NCBI GenBank assembly: GCA_012932295.1
Contig: JAAONU010000004.1
Location: forward strand, 8,317,030-8,381,029
Reading direction: 5' to 3'
Length of the DNA: 64,000 nucleotides
Origin: Cyclina sinensis
Taxonomy: Eukaryota; Mollusca; Bivalvia; Venerida; Veneridae
In this document: positions 24,701 through 32,741 of the stretch, piece after piece
How the letters are laid out: the number at the start of each line of letters is the position of its first letter
Numbering within the stretch: the stretch's first letter is position 1
The notes under the pieces: model-generated
The model's input: the letters and a program-made list of their open reading frames with translations, nothing else
Databases searched by the model: none
What the model was told of the DNA's origin: nothing
Made by a program: the position numbers and the translations under genes

Positions 24701-24922
24701 GGAACAAACGACAGTGAGCATATGAAGGCAATATCTGAAGCTCTTCCAAAAGAGGAGCACAGACCATCAGCATGGGAGCAGCTACGACCAAATGTTGGTC
24801 AGAACAGTAACATCGGACCAACCAGTAGCATGTTAACTTGGCTGAGGAATGAACGTCTTCGTGGAAGCTCACCAGATCTTTCTTTGTCAAGGAGAGATAA
24901 AAATAATGGCAACAGGAACTGA
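668..24922 (+). CDS. ARHGAP21/23: Rho GTPase-activating protein, ARHGAP21/23 type (5' partial, multi-exon)
   Basis: Exons 668-707, 2993-3234, 5023-6751, 7790-7954, 8768-8881, 11911-12034, 12477-12540, 12739-12852, 13255-13344, 16451-16654, 17112-17301, 18157-18323, 18669-18794, 20322-20430, 21215-21378, 21562-21687, 22212-22317 and 22692-24922 have AG/GT borders and compatible phases. They sum to 6105 nt, i.e. 2034 residues plus stop. Domain order is PDZ (about residues 1-90, first strand missing), Ser-rich disorder (95-830), PH (845-955), RhoGAP (1080-1256) and a disordered tail. This order and the C-terminal RRHTVGG and WLRNERLRG blocks match human ARHGAP21/23. The family switches off Rho-type GTPases (Cdc42/RhoA) by speeding GTP hydrolysis at Golgi and cortical membranes, with PH and PDZ for targeting. 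The start codon and first PDZ exon lie upstream of the window. One-to-one orthology to 21 or 23 is not resolvable: invertebrates usually have one copy (family knowledge). Confidence 0.9.
708..2992. other. Intron within the PDZ-coding region
   Basis: AT-rich intron of 2.3 kb. I see only simple poly-T and A-rich patches and no exon or clear transposon; splicing from 707 to 2993 is in frame. Confidence 0.6.
2993..3234 (+). CDS. ARHGAP21/23: ARHGAP exon: PDZ domain
   Basis: The exon follows TTTCAG and ends before GTTAGT. It encodes [18 protein letters not shown], then [14 protein letters not shown] and a DILQ end, the second strand to last helix of a PDZ domain. Human ARHGAP21 has LEPMDTIFVKQVKEGGPA at the same place. 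PDZ domains bind C-terminal peptides; in ARHGAP21 the domain is reported to bind alpha-catenin-type partners (family knowledge). Confidence 0.92.
3235..5022. other. Intron between PDZ exon and large serine-rich exon
   Basis: AT-rich intron of 1.8 kb with several long T and A runs (for example near 4290 and 4797). I see no coding segment or defined repeat. Confidence 0.6.
5023..6751 (+). CDS. ARHGAP21/23: ARHGAP exon: long disordered Ser/Arg/Gln-rich region
   Basis: A 1729-nt exon (576 codons) between TTGCAG and GTAAGT. It is rich in Ser, Arg and Gln with many RxxS and SP sites (for example SRSQTPVS and RSPEPHQ), so it is a likely phosphorylated, 14-3-3-binding linker. The first residues (AYQNSC) continue the human LAYSQDAY segment just after the PDZ domain. 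No folded domain is visible. The same region is long and poorly conserved in vertebrate ARHGAP21/23. Confidence 0.9.
7085..7556. repeat. Two-unit ~158-bp tandem repeat in intron
   Basis: Two copies of a block (TATCAATATGAAACTT followed by GCTTGCTTATCATGACA and GGGCATTATTCTGAAAGC) begin near 7137 and 7295. The segment ends with a GGCGCCACTCAACGGAGCTC-type sequence and CTTGTT. This resembles dispersed bivalve repeats; family not identified. Confidence 0.55.
7790..7954 (+). CDS. ARHGAP21/23: ARHGAP exon: linker
   Basis: Acceptor TTTCTAG, donor GTATTT. The split codon joins APYSR to [13 protein letters not shown]. It encodes a Ser/Thr/Pro-rich linker ending SARSPSPAR. The donor at 7955 rather than 7952 is chosen because only it keeps frame with the next exon. 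Confidence 0.85.
8768..8881 (+). CDS. ARHGAP21/23: ARHGAP exon: Ser-rich linker
   Basis: Acceptor TTTTCAG, donor GTAGGT. It encodes [18 protein letters not shown] and then [17 protein letters not shown], a low-complexity serine linker. Phase matches both neighbours. Confidence 0.85.
9070..11583 (+). mobile_element. Pearl/HINE-like element with ~165-bp minisatellite core
   Basis: The left end is a near-perfect hairpin (GCTCACCTGAGCAC / GTGCTCAGGGTGAGC) at 9071-9102, followed by a GTCC microsatellite. The right end is TCAGGTGAGCGATCCA and a second hairpin GGGCCATCATGGCCC followed by TCTTGTT. Between 9335 and 11200 lie about 11 tandem units of about 165 bp, each with ATATTTGGT, GTGGACCTCTACCAAG and CCCCGCCCC boxes. 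No transposase is present, so the element is non-autonomous. Terminal hairpins with a tandem-repeat core fit the bivalve pearl/Helentron-associated class (family knowledge); exact assignment needs a database. Confidence 0.75.
11911..12034 (+). CDS. ARHGAP21/23: ARHGAP exon: pre-PH linker
   Basis: Acceptor TGTTACAG, donor GTAAGT. It encodes [20 protein letters not shown] and then [20 protein letters not shown]. Frame is fixed by both neighbours. Confidence 0.85.
12477..12540 (+). CDS. ARHGAP21/23: ARHGAP exon: pre-PH basic segment
   Basis: Acceptor TTTTCAG, donor GTAAAA. It encodes [20 protein letters not shown] then EK, a short basic-amphipathic stretch just before the PH domain. Confidence 0.85.
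12739..12852 (+). CDS. ARHGAP21/23: ARHGAP exon: start of PH domain
   Basis: Acceptor CATTTTAG, donor GTAACT, 38 whole codons. It encodes the first PH strand ([15 protein letters not shown]), corresponding to KEGWLHFRPLVTDKGKRV in human ARHGAP21. Position W of the human first strand is Ser/Leu here. Confidence 0.87.
13255..13344 (+). CDS. ARHGAP21/23: ARHGAP exon: PH core strands
   Basis: Acceptor TTTTACAG, donor GTACGT, 30 whole codons. It encodes [20 protein letters not shown] then KERRDPAN, matching [20 protein letters not shown] in human ARHGAP21. Confidence 0.92.
14004..14574 (+). mobile_element. Short pearl/HINE-like element
   Basis: It starts with GGCTCACCTGAGCACTG and ends with GGTGAGCGATTAAGG plus the GGGCCATCATGGCCC hairpin and TCTTATT. 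The core holds three units marked by TTAACACTCTAGA(G/T). The ends match the element at 9070-11583, but the core is a different minisatellite, shared with the 28.2-29.6 kb part of the third copy. Confidence 0.7.
14617..14664 (+). CDS. ARHGAP21/23: Possible cassette exon in a PH-domain loop
   Basis: A 48-nt segment lies between a good acceptor (CTTTTTGCAG) and donor GTGTGT and encodes 16 residues ([16 protein letters not shown]) in phase 0 on both sides. It would therefore add or drop without changing frame. It falls in the loop after RRDPAN, where vertebrate ARHGAP21 and 23 differ in length. It begins 42 bp after a mobile element. Skipping gives a PH domain of normal length, so inclusion may be optional. 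Confidence 0.42.
14665..16450. other. Intron with two small local duplications
   Basis: Non-coding, AT-rich. It holds a 69-bp direct duplication (15409-15546, copies differing at about two bases) and a ~33-bp duplication at 15847-15913 (TACTGGTAAA...TGACTAATATT). Nothing else is recognised. Confidence 0.6.
15409..15546. repeat. 69-bp tandem duplication
   Basis: ATTACAGCTGTAAAACAGAA begins both copies, 69 bp apart. Both end in AACACTTTCTGTATAGAATA. The near identity suggests a recent event. Confidence 0.85.
16451..16654 (+). CDS. ARHGAP21/23: ARHGAP exon: end of PH domain
   Basis: It encodes [20 protein letters not shown], then [20 protein letters not shown] and [13 protein letters not shown], matching [20 protein letters not shown] and LFQAEDRDDMLAWIKTIQ of ARHGAP21. 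The final tryptophan helix is present. The acceptor is tandem (TTTCAGCAG), so exons starting at 16451 or 16454 are both possible and differ by one Gln. Donor GTAAGT. Confidence 0.93.
17112..17301 (+). CDS. ARHGAP21/23: ARHGAP exon: PH-RhoGAP linker
   Basis: Acceptor CTTCCAG, donor GTAAAA. It encodes [13 protein letters not shown] and [20 protein letters not shown], parallel to the human LISRRIKEYNNLM...RQSLSIRQTLLG...SPHSPK segment. Confidence 0.88.
18157..18323 (+). CDS. ARHGAP21/23: ARHGAP exon: linker into RhoGAP domain
   Basis: Acceptor CTATAG, donor GTAAGT. It encodes [20 protein letters not shown] and [16 protein letters not shown]. The human counterpart is GTWRKGIPSIMRKTF...FGVRLDDCPPAHTN. 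This is the usual entry to the RhoGAP fold in this family. Confidence 0.9.
18669..18794 (+). CDS. ARHGAP21/23: ARHGAP exon: RhoGAP catalytic segment
   Basis: Acceptor CGACAG, donor GTAAAC. It encodes [20 protein letters not shown] then [20 protein letters not shown]. The Arg of GVYRIPGN is the arginine finger that completes the Rho GTPase active site, so the domain should be catalytically competent. Confidence 0.95.
18849..19865 (+). repeat. Hairpin-ended repeat with ~175-bp units in RhoGAP intron
   Basis: It starts with TATACCCCCCGCTTCGAAGA and the near-palindromic AGTGGTGGGTAT, followed by a GTGTCTGT-rich stretch. Four units follow, marked by TTTTCTCAGCAACT and AGCGATTTTATGCTCCTTGC. The segment closes near GATAGCGGGGGTATCAC. 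No coding capacity. It resembles bivalve hairpin/minisatellite repeats. Confidence 0.65.
20012..20038 (+). repeat. A27 homopolymer
   Basis: A run of about 27 A. It could be the tail of a decayed retroposed sequence; no element body is recognised upstream. Confidence 0.8.
20322..20430 (+). CDS. ARHGAP21/23: ARHGAP exon: RhoGAP domain, second segment
   Basis: Acceptor TTTTTACAG, donor GTAAGT. It encodes [20 protein letters not shown] then QLPEPLIPD. Human ARHGAP21 has [20 protein letters not shown] then LPEPLF. The K...R...LPEPL block packs beside the catalytic arginine. Confidence 0.95.
20888..21176 (+). mobile_element. Molluscan SINE-like insertion
   Basis: It contains ACTGGTTGGATACCCAGGAA and, near its 3' end, GTTAAACGGGCGTTAAACCC followed by CAATAAAACTTA. 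I associate these blocks with the conserved 3' part of widespread molluscan SINEs (RUDI-type); this is from memory and needs a library search. Boundaries are approximate. Confidence 0.5.
21215..21378 (+). CDS. ARHGAP21/23: ARHGAP exon: RhoGAP domain, third segment
   Basis: Acceptor after a T-rich tract (TTTTTTCAG), donor GTAAGT. It encodes [20 protein letters not shown] then [20 protein letters not shown], matching [20 protein letters not shown] of ARHGAP21. Confidence 0.95.
21562..21687 (+). CDS. ARHGAP21/23: ARHGAP exon: RhoGAP domain, last segment
   Basis: Acceptor TGTTTCAG, donor GTAAGT. It encodes [20 protein letters not shown] then [30 protein letters not shown] is the signature helix of RhoGAP domains. 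Confidence 0.95.
22212..22317 (+). CDS. ARHGAP21/23: ARHGAP exon: post-RhoGAP segment
   Basis: Acceptor TATTTCAG, donor GTAGGT. It encodes [20 protein letters not shown], parallel to HHDWFFTEEGAEEPL in human ARHGAP21. A decayed copy of the acceptor and the exon start lies about 50 bp upstream. Confidence 0.9.
22692..24922 (+). CDS. ARHGAP21/23: ARHGAP last coding exon: disordered C-terminal tail
   Basis: Acceptor ATTTTCAG; a single open frame of about 743 codons to TGA at 24920-24922. It begins [20 protein letters not shown] (human: RELLVSSIFAAASRKRK). It has a charged predicted coiled coil ([20 protein letters not shown] and on), a proline motif [10 protein letters not shown] that could bind SH3 domains, and PPPTY, which fits a PPxY WW ligand. 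It ends [23 protein letters not shown] and [17 protein letters not shown], the conserved C-terminal block of ARHGAP21/23. Confidence 0.95.
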
Positions 24923-26234
24923 AATGTCTGCATTCTGAGTTCTTAGTTTCTGCTCTCGGCTTTTAAAGAATATTTTAGTGTATTGTTTTATAAGATGTAG
25001 CTGGGTTGTTTTATGGTAACTGTACAAAGGTTGAAAAGTTTTAACAATATTTACCATTTTCTAACCTCAGTGTCAATTTTAAATTCTAAAATATATTTAA
25101 AAGGGATCGGGGAAAACTTAAGTCGTTTTTTTTATGTTTTTTTAAAAGTATGTGGTAGAACTTAGTCAGTTCTTTTCATGTTTAACTTAGTATTTATTTG
25201 TATGGACGGACAATCAAAATATTTTAAACCACCTCTGTTAACAGTGGTTGTAAACATTTTTATCATTTTAATACCTTGTTTGTAGAACGCATGTAGATCA
25301 GTTTTGCAATTTATTAGTAAACCAAGAGATTAAATTTTTATGTTTTTTAAACATGATTTTTAACACCATTTAGTCCTATTAATTCATTTGTCTAAAAAAA
25401 ACCATTTCATCTATTTGTAAATAGGGCACATAGTGCCTGTTTAGATCCAATTTATACAGCGAATTTCCACCATCCTAGGTTAACCACAAGCTCACAACCA
25501 TGTGCTTTAACATTTTTATTAACAAACATGGAATCTTGTATATCAGTATTATTTATCTTATTCTTTAGACTTTAATGTAAAAGTTGAGTAGTATCATTAC
25601 AAAAAAAAAAGATTTTTTTTTTTCATTTAATGAAGTACAAAACTTGTAGAAGGCAGACCTGTTACAAACATCTTACCTAAATTCTTATTTATGGTAAGTT
25701 CCATTTAGTGGGCCGAAGAAACTACCTCTGTTTCTATTTCAAATGACTTTTTCTTTACAGAATCATGTCTTTTGGAAACCAAGTGTATATTCAAGATTAA
25801 AAGATCAATAATGTCTTAACTGCAGTGTTGTAAGGGCCAGCCCTTTCTCCCTTCTGATACTCTTTAATGGAATCTTTTTTTTATCTTAACAGAAATATTT
25901 TTAACTCATTTTTTCATCATTTTTCCCAGTGCTTAGTTTATGGATAGTTTTCGATTTTAATGTATTCGCTTATCATTGAATTGATTACTTGTTGTCATTT
26001 TCATCTCAAGAACTCGTCTCTTCCAGTTTTGGCTGGGTTTTAATTCAGATATTACTTCTAGCCTTGCTACAGTTTCATTTTCGTTCAGTTTTACTTGGTT
26101 ACAAGTCACCTTTCGGAACACAGTAAGGCTTGATTCTCAGAACAGCATTACATGTTTTGTATTACTCTAGTACTCAAACACCGTAAAGAGGTTTTTAATA
26201 ATTTTTATACTATTTGAGTGTTTTGGGGTTTCAG

Positions 26235-26615
26235 GACTTCGTTTGTAACAGATATTTATTAAATTTTTAACAGGTATTGGTCATGTTTGTTACAAAGGTT
26301 GGTTGTGTTGTTGTTTTTTTGACACTGGTCCTATTTGCACCAGACTTCAACTTATTTGGTCTTGTATGTAACAGACATTGGACATGTTTGTAACAGACAC
26401 TGGAGATGTTTGTAACAGACTGGCCAAGTTTATTGATCATATTTTAAACAGATTTTGGTCATGTTTGTAACAAACAGTAGTTCATGTTAGAATCTGACAT
26501 TGATCATTGTTTGTTACAGATGCTGGTCGTGTTTGTTAAAATCAGATGGTCACGTTTGTAACATTGATCAGGTTTGTTACAAATGTTGATTTTATGTTTG
26601 TTACATATCTACAAG
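26235..26615 (+). repeat. Degenerate TGTTTGTAACAGA repeat in 3' UTR
   Basis: More than ten diverged copies of a 20-30-bp unit built on CATGTTTGTAACAGACATTG. In RNA the unit is GU-rich (UGUUUGU). Confidence 0.7.
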
Positions 26616-27398
26616 AAATTATAAGATTTGACAGCAATTTATGACAGTAATTGAAATCTCTGTCAAGGGAAAGCACTTTATCTTAATCTGGGTTCTTTCT
26701 TGTTCAAACTTAGGTTTTATTTTGCCAACTCTGAATTTTTCTGAAAACTTGAACCAACTTTGTGTATGTCTGTTCAGTAAGTAACTTAACATCCTAGATT
26801 TAACTATTAACTACTAGTAGGTAAAACAGTACTTCTACAGATTTTAGAAATATCATTACCTTTCAAATTAGTTTTGTTGCTTTCTTTCTGATTTTTAAAC
26901 ATGATTAATTTGGTTCCTGGCACTACCTTGTTGTCTGTATCTACTCTTTTCAGATATCCTCTGTGTATGGCATAATTTTCCATAGTTTGATATACCAAGT
27001 TTAAGATAAGATGCTTTTCCTTCATTTTGATAAAACTATTTTACTATGTATATATTATTGTTATATTGCTAAAGTGTACATAATGTTTAAAGTATTAAAA
27101 AAAGAAAATATTTGTTTACATTAGTTTTAACATTATTTTTCCATGTGTGATTTTTCTTGCTGAAGTCCACTTAAAACAAAACTGCAGTACTAGGATTGAA
27201 CAGTGAAAGTAGAAACAAACGGGACAGTCACTAGCTTTGGTCGTATAATTTCTGATTATGAGGACAGGCAGATAAGAAATCTATTAGCACACTGTCTGAT
27301 GTTGATCATAAAAATGCACTTTTGCCGTTGTAAATAAGTGCAGTTACAAACATTTTCTGCGTTCAGTCCCAGAACCATGTTATATGATAGTGGCTGGT

Positions 27399-27404
27399 AA
27401 TAAA
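27399..27404 (+). terminator. Candidate polyadenylation signal (AATAAA)
   Basis: First canonical AATAAA after the ARHGAP stop codon, about 2.5 kb downstream. A G/T-containing stretch follows. Nearer ATTAAA variants could be used instead. Confidence 0.35.
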
Positions 27405-27439
27405 ATCTTGCGATTTTGACGGTGGAAATGAGATTCTTG

Positions 27440-28110
27440 ATAAATACAGCAAGTGGGAGTTTGGGTGGTTTTCACTTTTTTTTTTCTTTCAGAGACTTGG
27501 AGTTTTCATCTTCACCAAACTTGGTGATAACGTTTGTAGGTGTAATATTTTGGCCAAGTTTGAATCCAGACAAATTCCTCAAGGGGCTTTGTAGAGATTT
27601 GCGCCCTAAATTAATCAAAATTGGCTAAATTAGCCTTGTTTCTTCCTCAAGAGTTTTAATCCTATCTTCATCAAACTTGCAGATAACGTTTGTGGGCATT
27701 ATTTCTTGGCTAAGTTAGATAACCTTTCAGTTCCCTCCAGACACTCTAATGTCCCTTTAATCATCCAAAATTGGCAAAATTAGCCTAGCCCATCTGTTAT
27801 AAAAAAAATTTCCAATCTGCACCAACCTTGTCTGTAATGTTTGTTAGCATGTCTTGGCCAAGTGCAATAACCATTCCAATTACTTTTGACACTCAAGAGT
27901 TGTGTCCCTTGAATTATACAAAACTGCCAACTTATCCTTGCTTGTTCCTGAAGTAGTCGAGTTTTCATTAGAATTTGAAATACATTTCTGTTGATTAATA
28001 TCAAGACTTTAATAGGTTTGAACTAAAACCATTTGTACACTTCTGACTTGCTTCTAATCACAATCCAATGCTGTAACCAAAAGATGGGTATATATTGTGA
28101 AAGTTGATGT
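27440..28110. repeat. ~175-bp tandem repeat, about 3-4 diverged units
   Basis: Units carry TTCATCTTCACCAAACTTGG / TCTTCATCAAACTTGCAGAT, then GATAACGTTTGT, TTGGC(C/T)AAGTT and CAAAATTGGC. They are strongly diverged. This is an intergenic repeat, and no gene is seen in it. Confidence 0.6.
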
Positions 28111-28195
28111 CCTTGTTTATGCATTCTTTAAAAGTATTTTAGTAAGACAGTGAAGTCTGAACTGACTCGAAGACTGGTTGAGTGAGTTTTGTATA

Positions 28196-30910
28196 CAAGA
28201 GGGCCATAATGGCCCTATATCGCTCACCTGAATATGACTGCTTTTAACAAAGTTGCTATTGACCTGGTTAATTGACCCCAGGTGACACATACTCAAACTT
28301 GGCCTAGAAATTCTTGAAACAATCTTTCTGACAAATTTCAAGGTTATTTGGACTGAAAGTGTAGCCTCTAGAGTGTTAACAAGGTTTTTCCATATTTGGG
28401 CTCTGTCACCTAGTTTTTGACCCCAGATGATCCATATCCAAACCTGAGCTAGAAATCATCAAAACAACCTTTCTGACAAATTTCCAGGACATTTGGACTG
28501 AAAATGTAGCCTCTAGAGTGTTTATAAAGTTTTTCGATATTTAGGCCCTGTGACCTAGTTTTTTAATCCAGATGACCCATATTCAAAGCTGAGCTGGAAA
28601 TCATAGAAGCAACCTTTCTGACAAATTTTCAGGTTATTTGGAATTAAAATCTTAACTCTAGAGTGTTAACAAGGTTTTTCCATATTTGGTCTCTGTGACC
28701 TAGTTTTTGACCAAAGAAGACCCATATTAGTACTTAGAGCTAGAAATCATCAAAACAACCTGTCTGACAAATTTCCAGGATATTTGGACTGAAAATGTAA
28801 CCTGTGGAGTGTTAAAATAGTTTTTACATTTTAGGGCTCTGTGACCTAGTTTTTGATCCCAGATGACCCATATCCTAACCTGGGCTAGAAATCATTGAAA
28901 CAACCTTTCTGACAAATTTCTAGGACATTTGGACTGAAAATGTAACCTCTACAGCATTAACAAGGAATTTCTACTTTTTGGCCCTGTGTCCTAGTTTTTG
29001 ACCCCACATAACCCATTTTCAAAACTGAGCTAGAAATCATTAAAACAATCTTTCTGACAAATTTCCAGGATATTTGAACTGAAAATGTTACCTCAATGCG
29101 TGTTAACAAGGTTTTTCCATATTTGGGGTCTGTGACCTAGTTTCTGACCCCAGATGACCTTTATTCGAATCTGAGCTAGAAATCATTAACACATTTAAAT
29201 TTCGAGAATATTTGGACTGAAAAGTAGCTTCTAGAGTGTTAACAAGTTTTTTTCTATTTTTGGGCTCTGTGACTAGTTTTTGATTTCATTTTTTTTTTTT
29301 AATTTAACCTAGAAATCATTGAAACAACCTTTCTGACAGATTCCAGGTTATTTGAACTGAAAATGTTACCTCTAGAGTGTTAACAAGGTTTTTCCATATT
29401 TGGGCTCTGTGACCTAGTTTTTGACCCCAGATGACCCAATTCTGAACTTGAGCTAAAAATCATCAAAACAACCTTTCTGACAAATTTCCAGGATATTTGG
29501 ACTGAAAATGTAACCTCTAGAGTGTTAACAAGATTTTCCTATTTTTGGGCTCTGTGACCTAGTTTTTGAACCCAGATGACCCATATTCGAACTTGAGCTA
29601 GAAATCATAGAAACAACCTGTCTGACAAAATTCCAGATTATTTGGACTGAAAATGTTACTTCTCCTTCTACAAGAAGATTTTCAAAGTTTTCACTATATA
29701 AGCCTATGTAAAACCAATGACCCCGGAGTGGGGCCAAATTTGACTCCAGGGGTATAATTGGAACAAACTTGGTAGAGGTCCACTAGACAATGCTTCATAC
29801 TAAGTCTTAAGGCTCAGGGCCTTGTGGTTTAAGACAAGAAGATTTTCGAAGTTTTTCCTATACAAGCTTATGTGAAACCAATGACCCCAGGGTGGGGTCA
29901 AATTTGACCCCAGAGGTATAATTTGAACAAACTTGGTAGAGGTCCACTAGACAATGCTATGTACCAAATATCTAAGCTCTATGCCTTACGGTTTCTGATA
30001 AGAAGATTTTTAAAGTTTTCCCTATATAACTCTATGTAAAACAAGTTACCCCTGGGGCGGGGCCATTTTTGACCCAGAAGCCATGATTTGAACAAACTTG
30101 GTAGAGGTCCACTAGACAATGCTGCACACCAAATATCTTAGCTCTATGCCTTACAGTTTCTGACAAGAAGATTTTTAAAGTTTTTCCTTTATAAGTCTAT
30201 GTAAAACTAGTTACCCTTGGGGCGGGGCCATTTTTGACCCCAGGATCATAAATTCGAACAAACTTGGTAGAGGTCCACTAGACAATGCTACATACCAAAT
30301 ATCTGAGCTCTATGCCTTACGGTTTCTGACAAGAAGATTTTTAAAGTTTTTCCTATATAACTCTATGTAAAACAAGTTACCCTGGGGCGGGGCCATTTTT
30401 GACCCAGAGGCCATGATTTGAACAAACTTGGTAGAGGTCCATTAGACAATGGTACACACCAAATATCTTAGCTCTATGCCTTACGGTTTCTGACAAGAAG
30501 ATTTTTAAAGTTTTTCCTATATAACTCTATGTAAAACAAGTTACCCCTGGGGCCGGGCCATTTTTGACCCCAGGATCATAATTTGAACAAACTTGGTAGA
30601 GGTCCACTAGACAATGCTACATACCAAATATCAAAGCTCCAGGCCTTGTGGTTTCTGACAAGAAGATTTTTAAAGATCCAACTTTTAAAATCTGTTTTTA
30701 GCTCCTGTGACCCAGAAATGCAATGAACCGGAACCATTTGAACAAACTTGGTAGAGCTTCATGCGAGGAACATTCTAGGCAAGTTTCATTAAATTTTGCC
30801 CAGTGGTTTCAGAGGAGATGTCGTTTGTATGAATTGTGGACGACGGACGGACGGACGGACGCCGGACAATCAAGGATCCTAAAAGCTCACATGAGCATGC
30901 TCAGGTGAGC
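28196..30910 (-). mobile_element. Pearl/HINE-like element, inverted copy with two minisatellite cores
   Basis: The ends are those of the 9070-11583 element in reverse: CAAGAGGGCCATAATGGCCC then CGCTCACCTGAA at the left, and a GGAC microsatellite plus the palindrome GCTCACATGAGCATGCTCAG at 30885 on the right. About 28.3-29.65 kb holds units with TAACCTCTAGAGTGTTAACA and TGACCTAGTTTTTGACC. About 29.7-30.65 kb holds units with AAACTTGGTAGAGGTCCACT and GGGGCGGGGCCA. It is thus a composite of the cores seen separately at 14.0 kb and 9.1 kb. No protein is encoded. Confidence 0.75.
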
Positions 30911-32345
30911 TAAAAAAAGGTTTATTACAACAATACAGGAGTTAAAGAAATCTAGATTTCGGTTGAGAGACCTTCTCAAAACCACACTTACCCTTGGCCA
31001 CTCACTGTATTAAGCCACTACCACCATTTTCTGAAGTTGCAAACAGGCCTGGATAGCATTTGTCTGGTTGATGGAAGTGACTTGCAATGTAAGGTGTAAC
31101 CAAGTAGTTATGCCACCTCTGATGCAAGAGAGGCTACAATAACTGTTGGTATTTTCTCAATAGTTGAAGATATAGTTCATGTGTACATCACTTAACTATA
31201 ATAGTTTATATGAACGTGATGACTGGTCAAAGTAGAGACTATAATGTTAAACAATCTACTGCCTTGTTTATGCAAGGAGAAATATAAACGCAATGTAGAA
31301 AAATACATGTACATATGTATACTTTGTAAGGAGAGTTGATGATTTTGTATTTCTAAAGTTACAGATATAAGAAATCAAGTTTTTCAACATCTTTATTTCA
31401 CAGTTCAGATATAATACACATTTATATAACTCAGCATGAGAACACGAAACGGCATTAAGAACATGAAACAACAGAGGTGTTTTAAAATCTACAGTATCTA
31501 TAGAAACCAACTGATTGCTCTTCAGTAACAGCATTAACAAAAATAGTACATGTCTAAATATAAAAGCATTTTGTAAACTTCACTTTTGAGTTCACTAAAT
31601 AACATATGACCTTTAATTATTATACAAGACACGGCCCTGTGTATAAATAAACATTTAATGACGCAATACATCTCGAAATACCGGTATGTTAACGGGAAAC
31701 AGAAAATGATCATACAAGCTATTCTCAAGTGTTAAGTAGACATCTAGACAATAGAAATAATGTACTCATTATGCATCAGGTAACAACTTACTGGTAAGGT
31801 ATCTATGACTAGCTTTAAATATGAAATATGAGAGAATTATTTAGTACAGAATGCATGTTAAAAACCTTCTGTCCCTGCACATAACTTAAACAGTAATTAA
31901 AAACTTACACGATTATTAATTGCTAAAACTTAAAACCAAAACTACATAATACAAACTATTTTCTCATTGATAAGAGAATTAAGTGTAAAAATGTAGTTAC
32001 ATTTAGATGCATCATTTTCACAGAAGAAATGGATATGAACATGTAAATATTTTAACACATAATTCTGCAATAGAAATATTCTTTAGATTACAGAATACAA
32101 CCTGATAGTCTTGTATAGTATAGAAAAATTAATGTTTTTATGTACCTTAATCACATCTACTGACTCTTTGTATAGCCTCTCACACATGGGCTAGCAGATA
32201 GACTTCTCATACAGTCTTATCTCTGTAGGATGCCAACTCCTCATACAGTCTTATCTCTGTAGGATGCCAACTCCTCAAGTGTTTTAGTCTTAGTGACATC
32301 AAATTTTAAAAAGAGCACTGCAGAGCAGCATCAATACTCGTCTGT
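30911..32345. other. Intergenic sequence between the convergent genes
   Basis: AT-rich; no convincing coding frame. A short stretch near 31105-31140 (CACCTCTGATGCAAGAGAGG) resembles part of the SINE at 20.9 kb. A 34-bp duplication (CTCATACAGTCTTATCTCTG) lies at 32205-32275. Confidence 0.5.
32205..32275. repeat. 34-bp tandem duplication
   Basis: Two adjacent identical copies of TCATACAGTCTTATCTCTGT and AGGATGCCAACTCC. Confidence 0.85.
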
Positions 32346-32355
32346 TTTATTTATT
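32346..32355 (-). terminator. Candidate polyadenylation signals of the zinc-finger gene
   Basis: Two overlapping AATAAA hexamers on the minus strand, about 390 nt after the stop codon at 32742. Confidence 0.5.
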
Positions 32356-32463
32356 GGAAACGAGCTTGCAAATACCTACCGATAAAAAACAAACAAAAAA
32401 ACAAACAAAACAAAAAAAAGAAGGAAATAAGGAATTGAAAAACAAAATTGCAAGTACCTACTA

Positions 32464-32645
32464 AAGATTTTCCTATATATAAGCCCCAGGGTGGGGCCAA
32501 TGTTGATCCTGGGGTCATGATTTAAACCAACATGGTAGAGGTCGACTAGACAATGCTACACACTAAATATCAAAACTCTCAGCCTTCCCATTTATGAATA
32601 ATCAGCTACATTAAAGTTTTTGCACAATGACGACGACTCAATGAC
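32464..32645 (-). mobile_element. Fragment of a pearl/HINE-like element
   Basis: It contains GGTGGGGCCAATGTTGATCC, CATGGTAGAGGTCGACTAGA and CAATGCTACACACTAAATAT, about one core unit plus part of the flank. Both terminal hairpins are missing. It lies just upstream of the polyadenylation signal or inside the 3' UTR, depending on the signal used. Confidence 0.6.
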
Positions 32646-32741
32646 CATAATAGCTCAACTTCTTTCTTTGCAAACAGATGAGCTAAAAATCTGTGACATT
32701 ACTTTAAATATTATTTGTTCTTAAATATCTGTCACAAATGT

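Larger units (their letters stand above)
24923..27420 (+). other. ARHGAP21/23: Probable long 3' UTR of the ARHGAP gene
   Basis: AT-rich sequence without exons downstream of the stop. ATTAAA variants occur (for example near 25330 and 27094). The first canonical AATAAA is at 27399-27404. It includes a degenerate TGTTTGTAAC-rich tract at 26235-26615. The true end is not visible from sequence. Confidence 0.4.
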
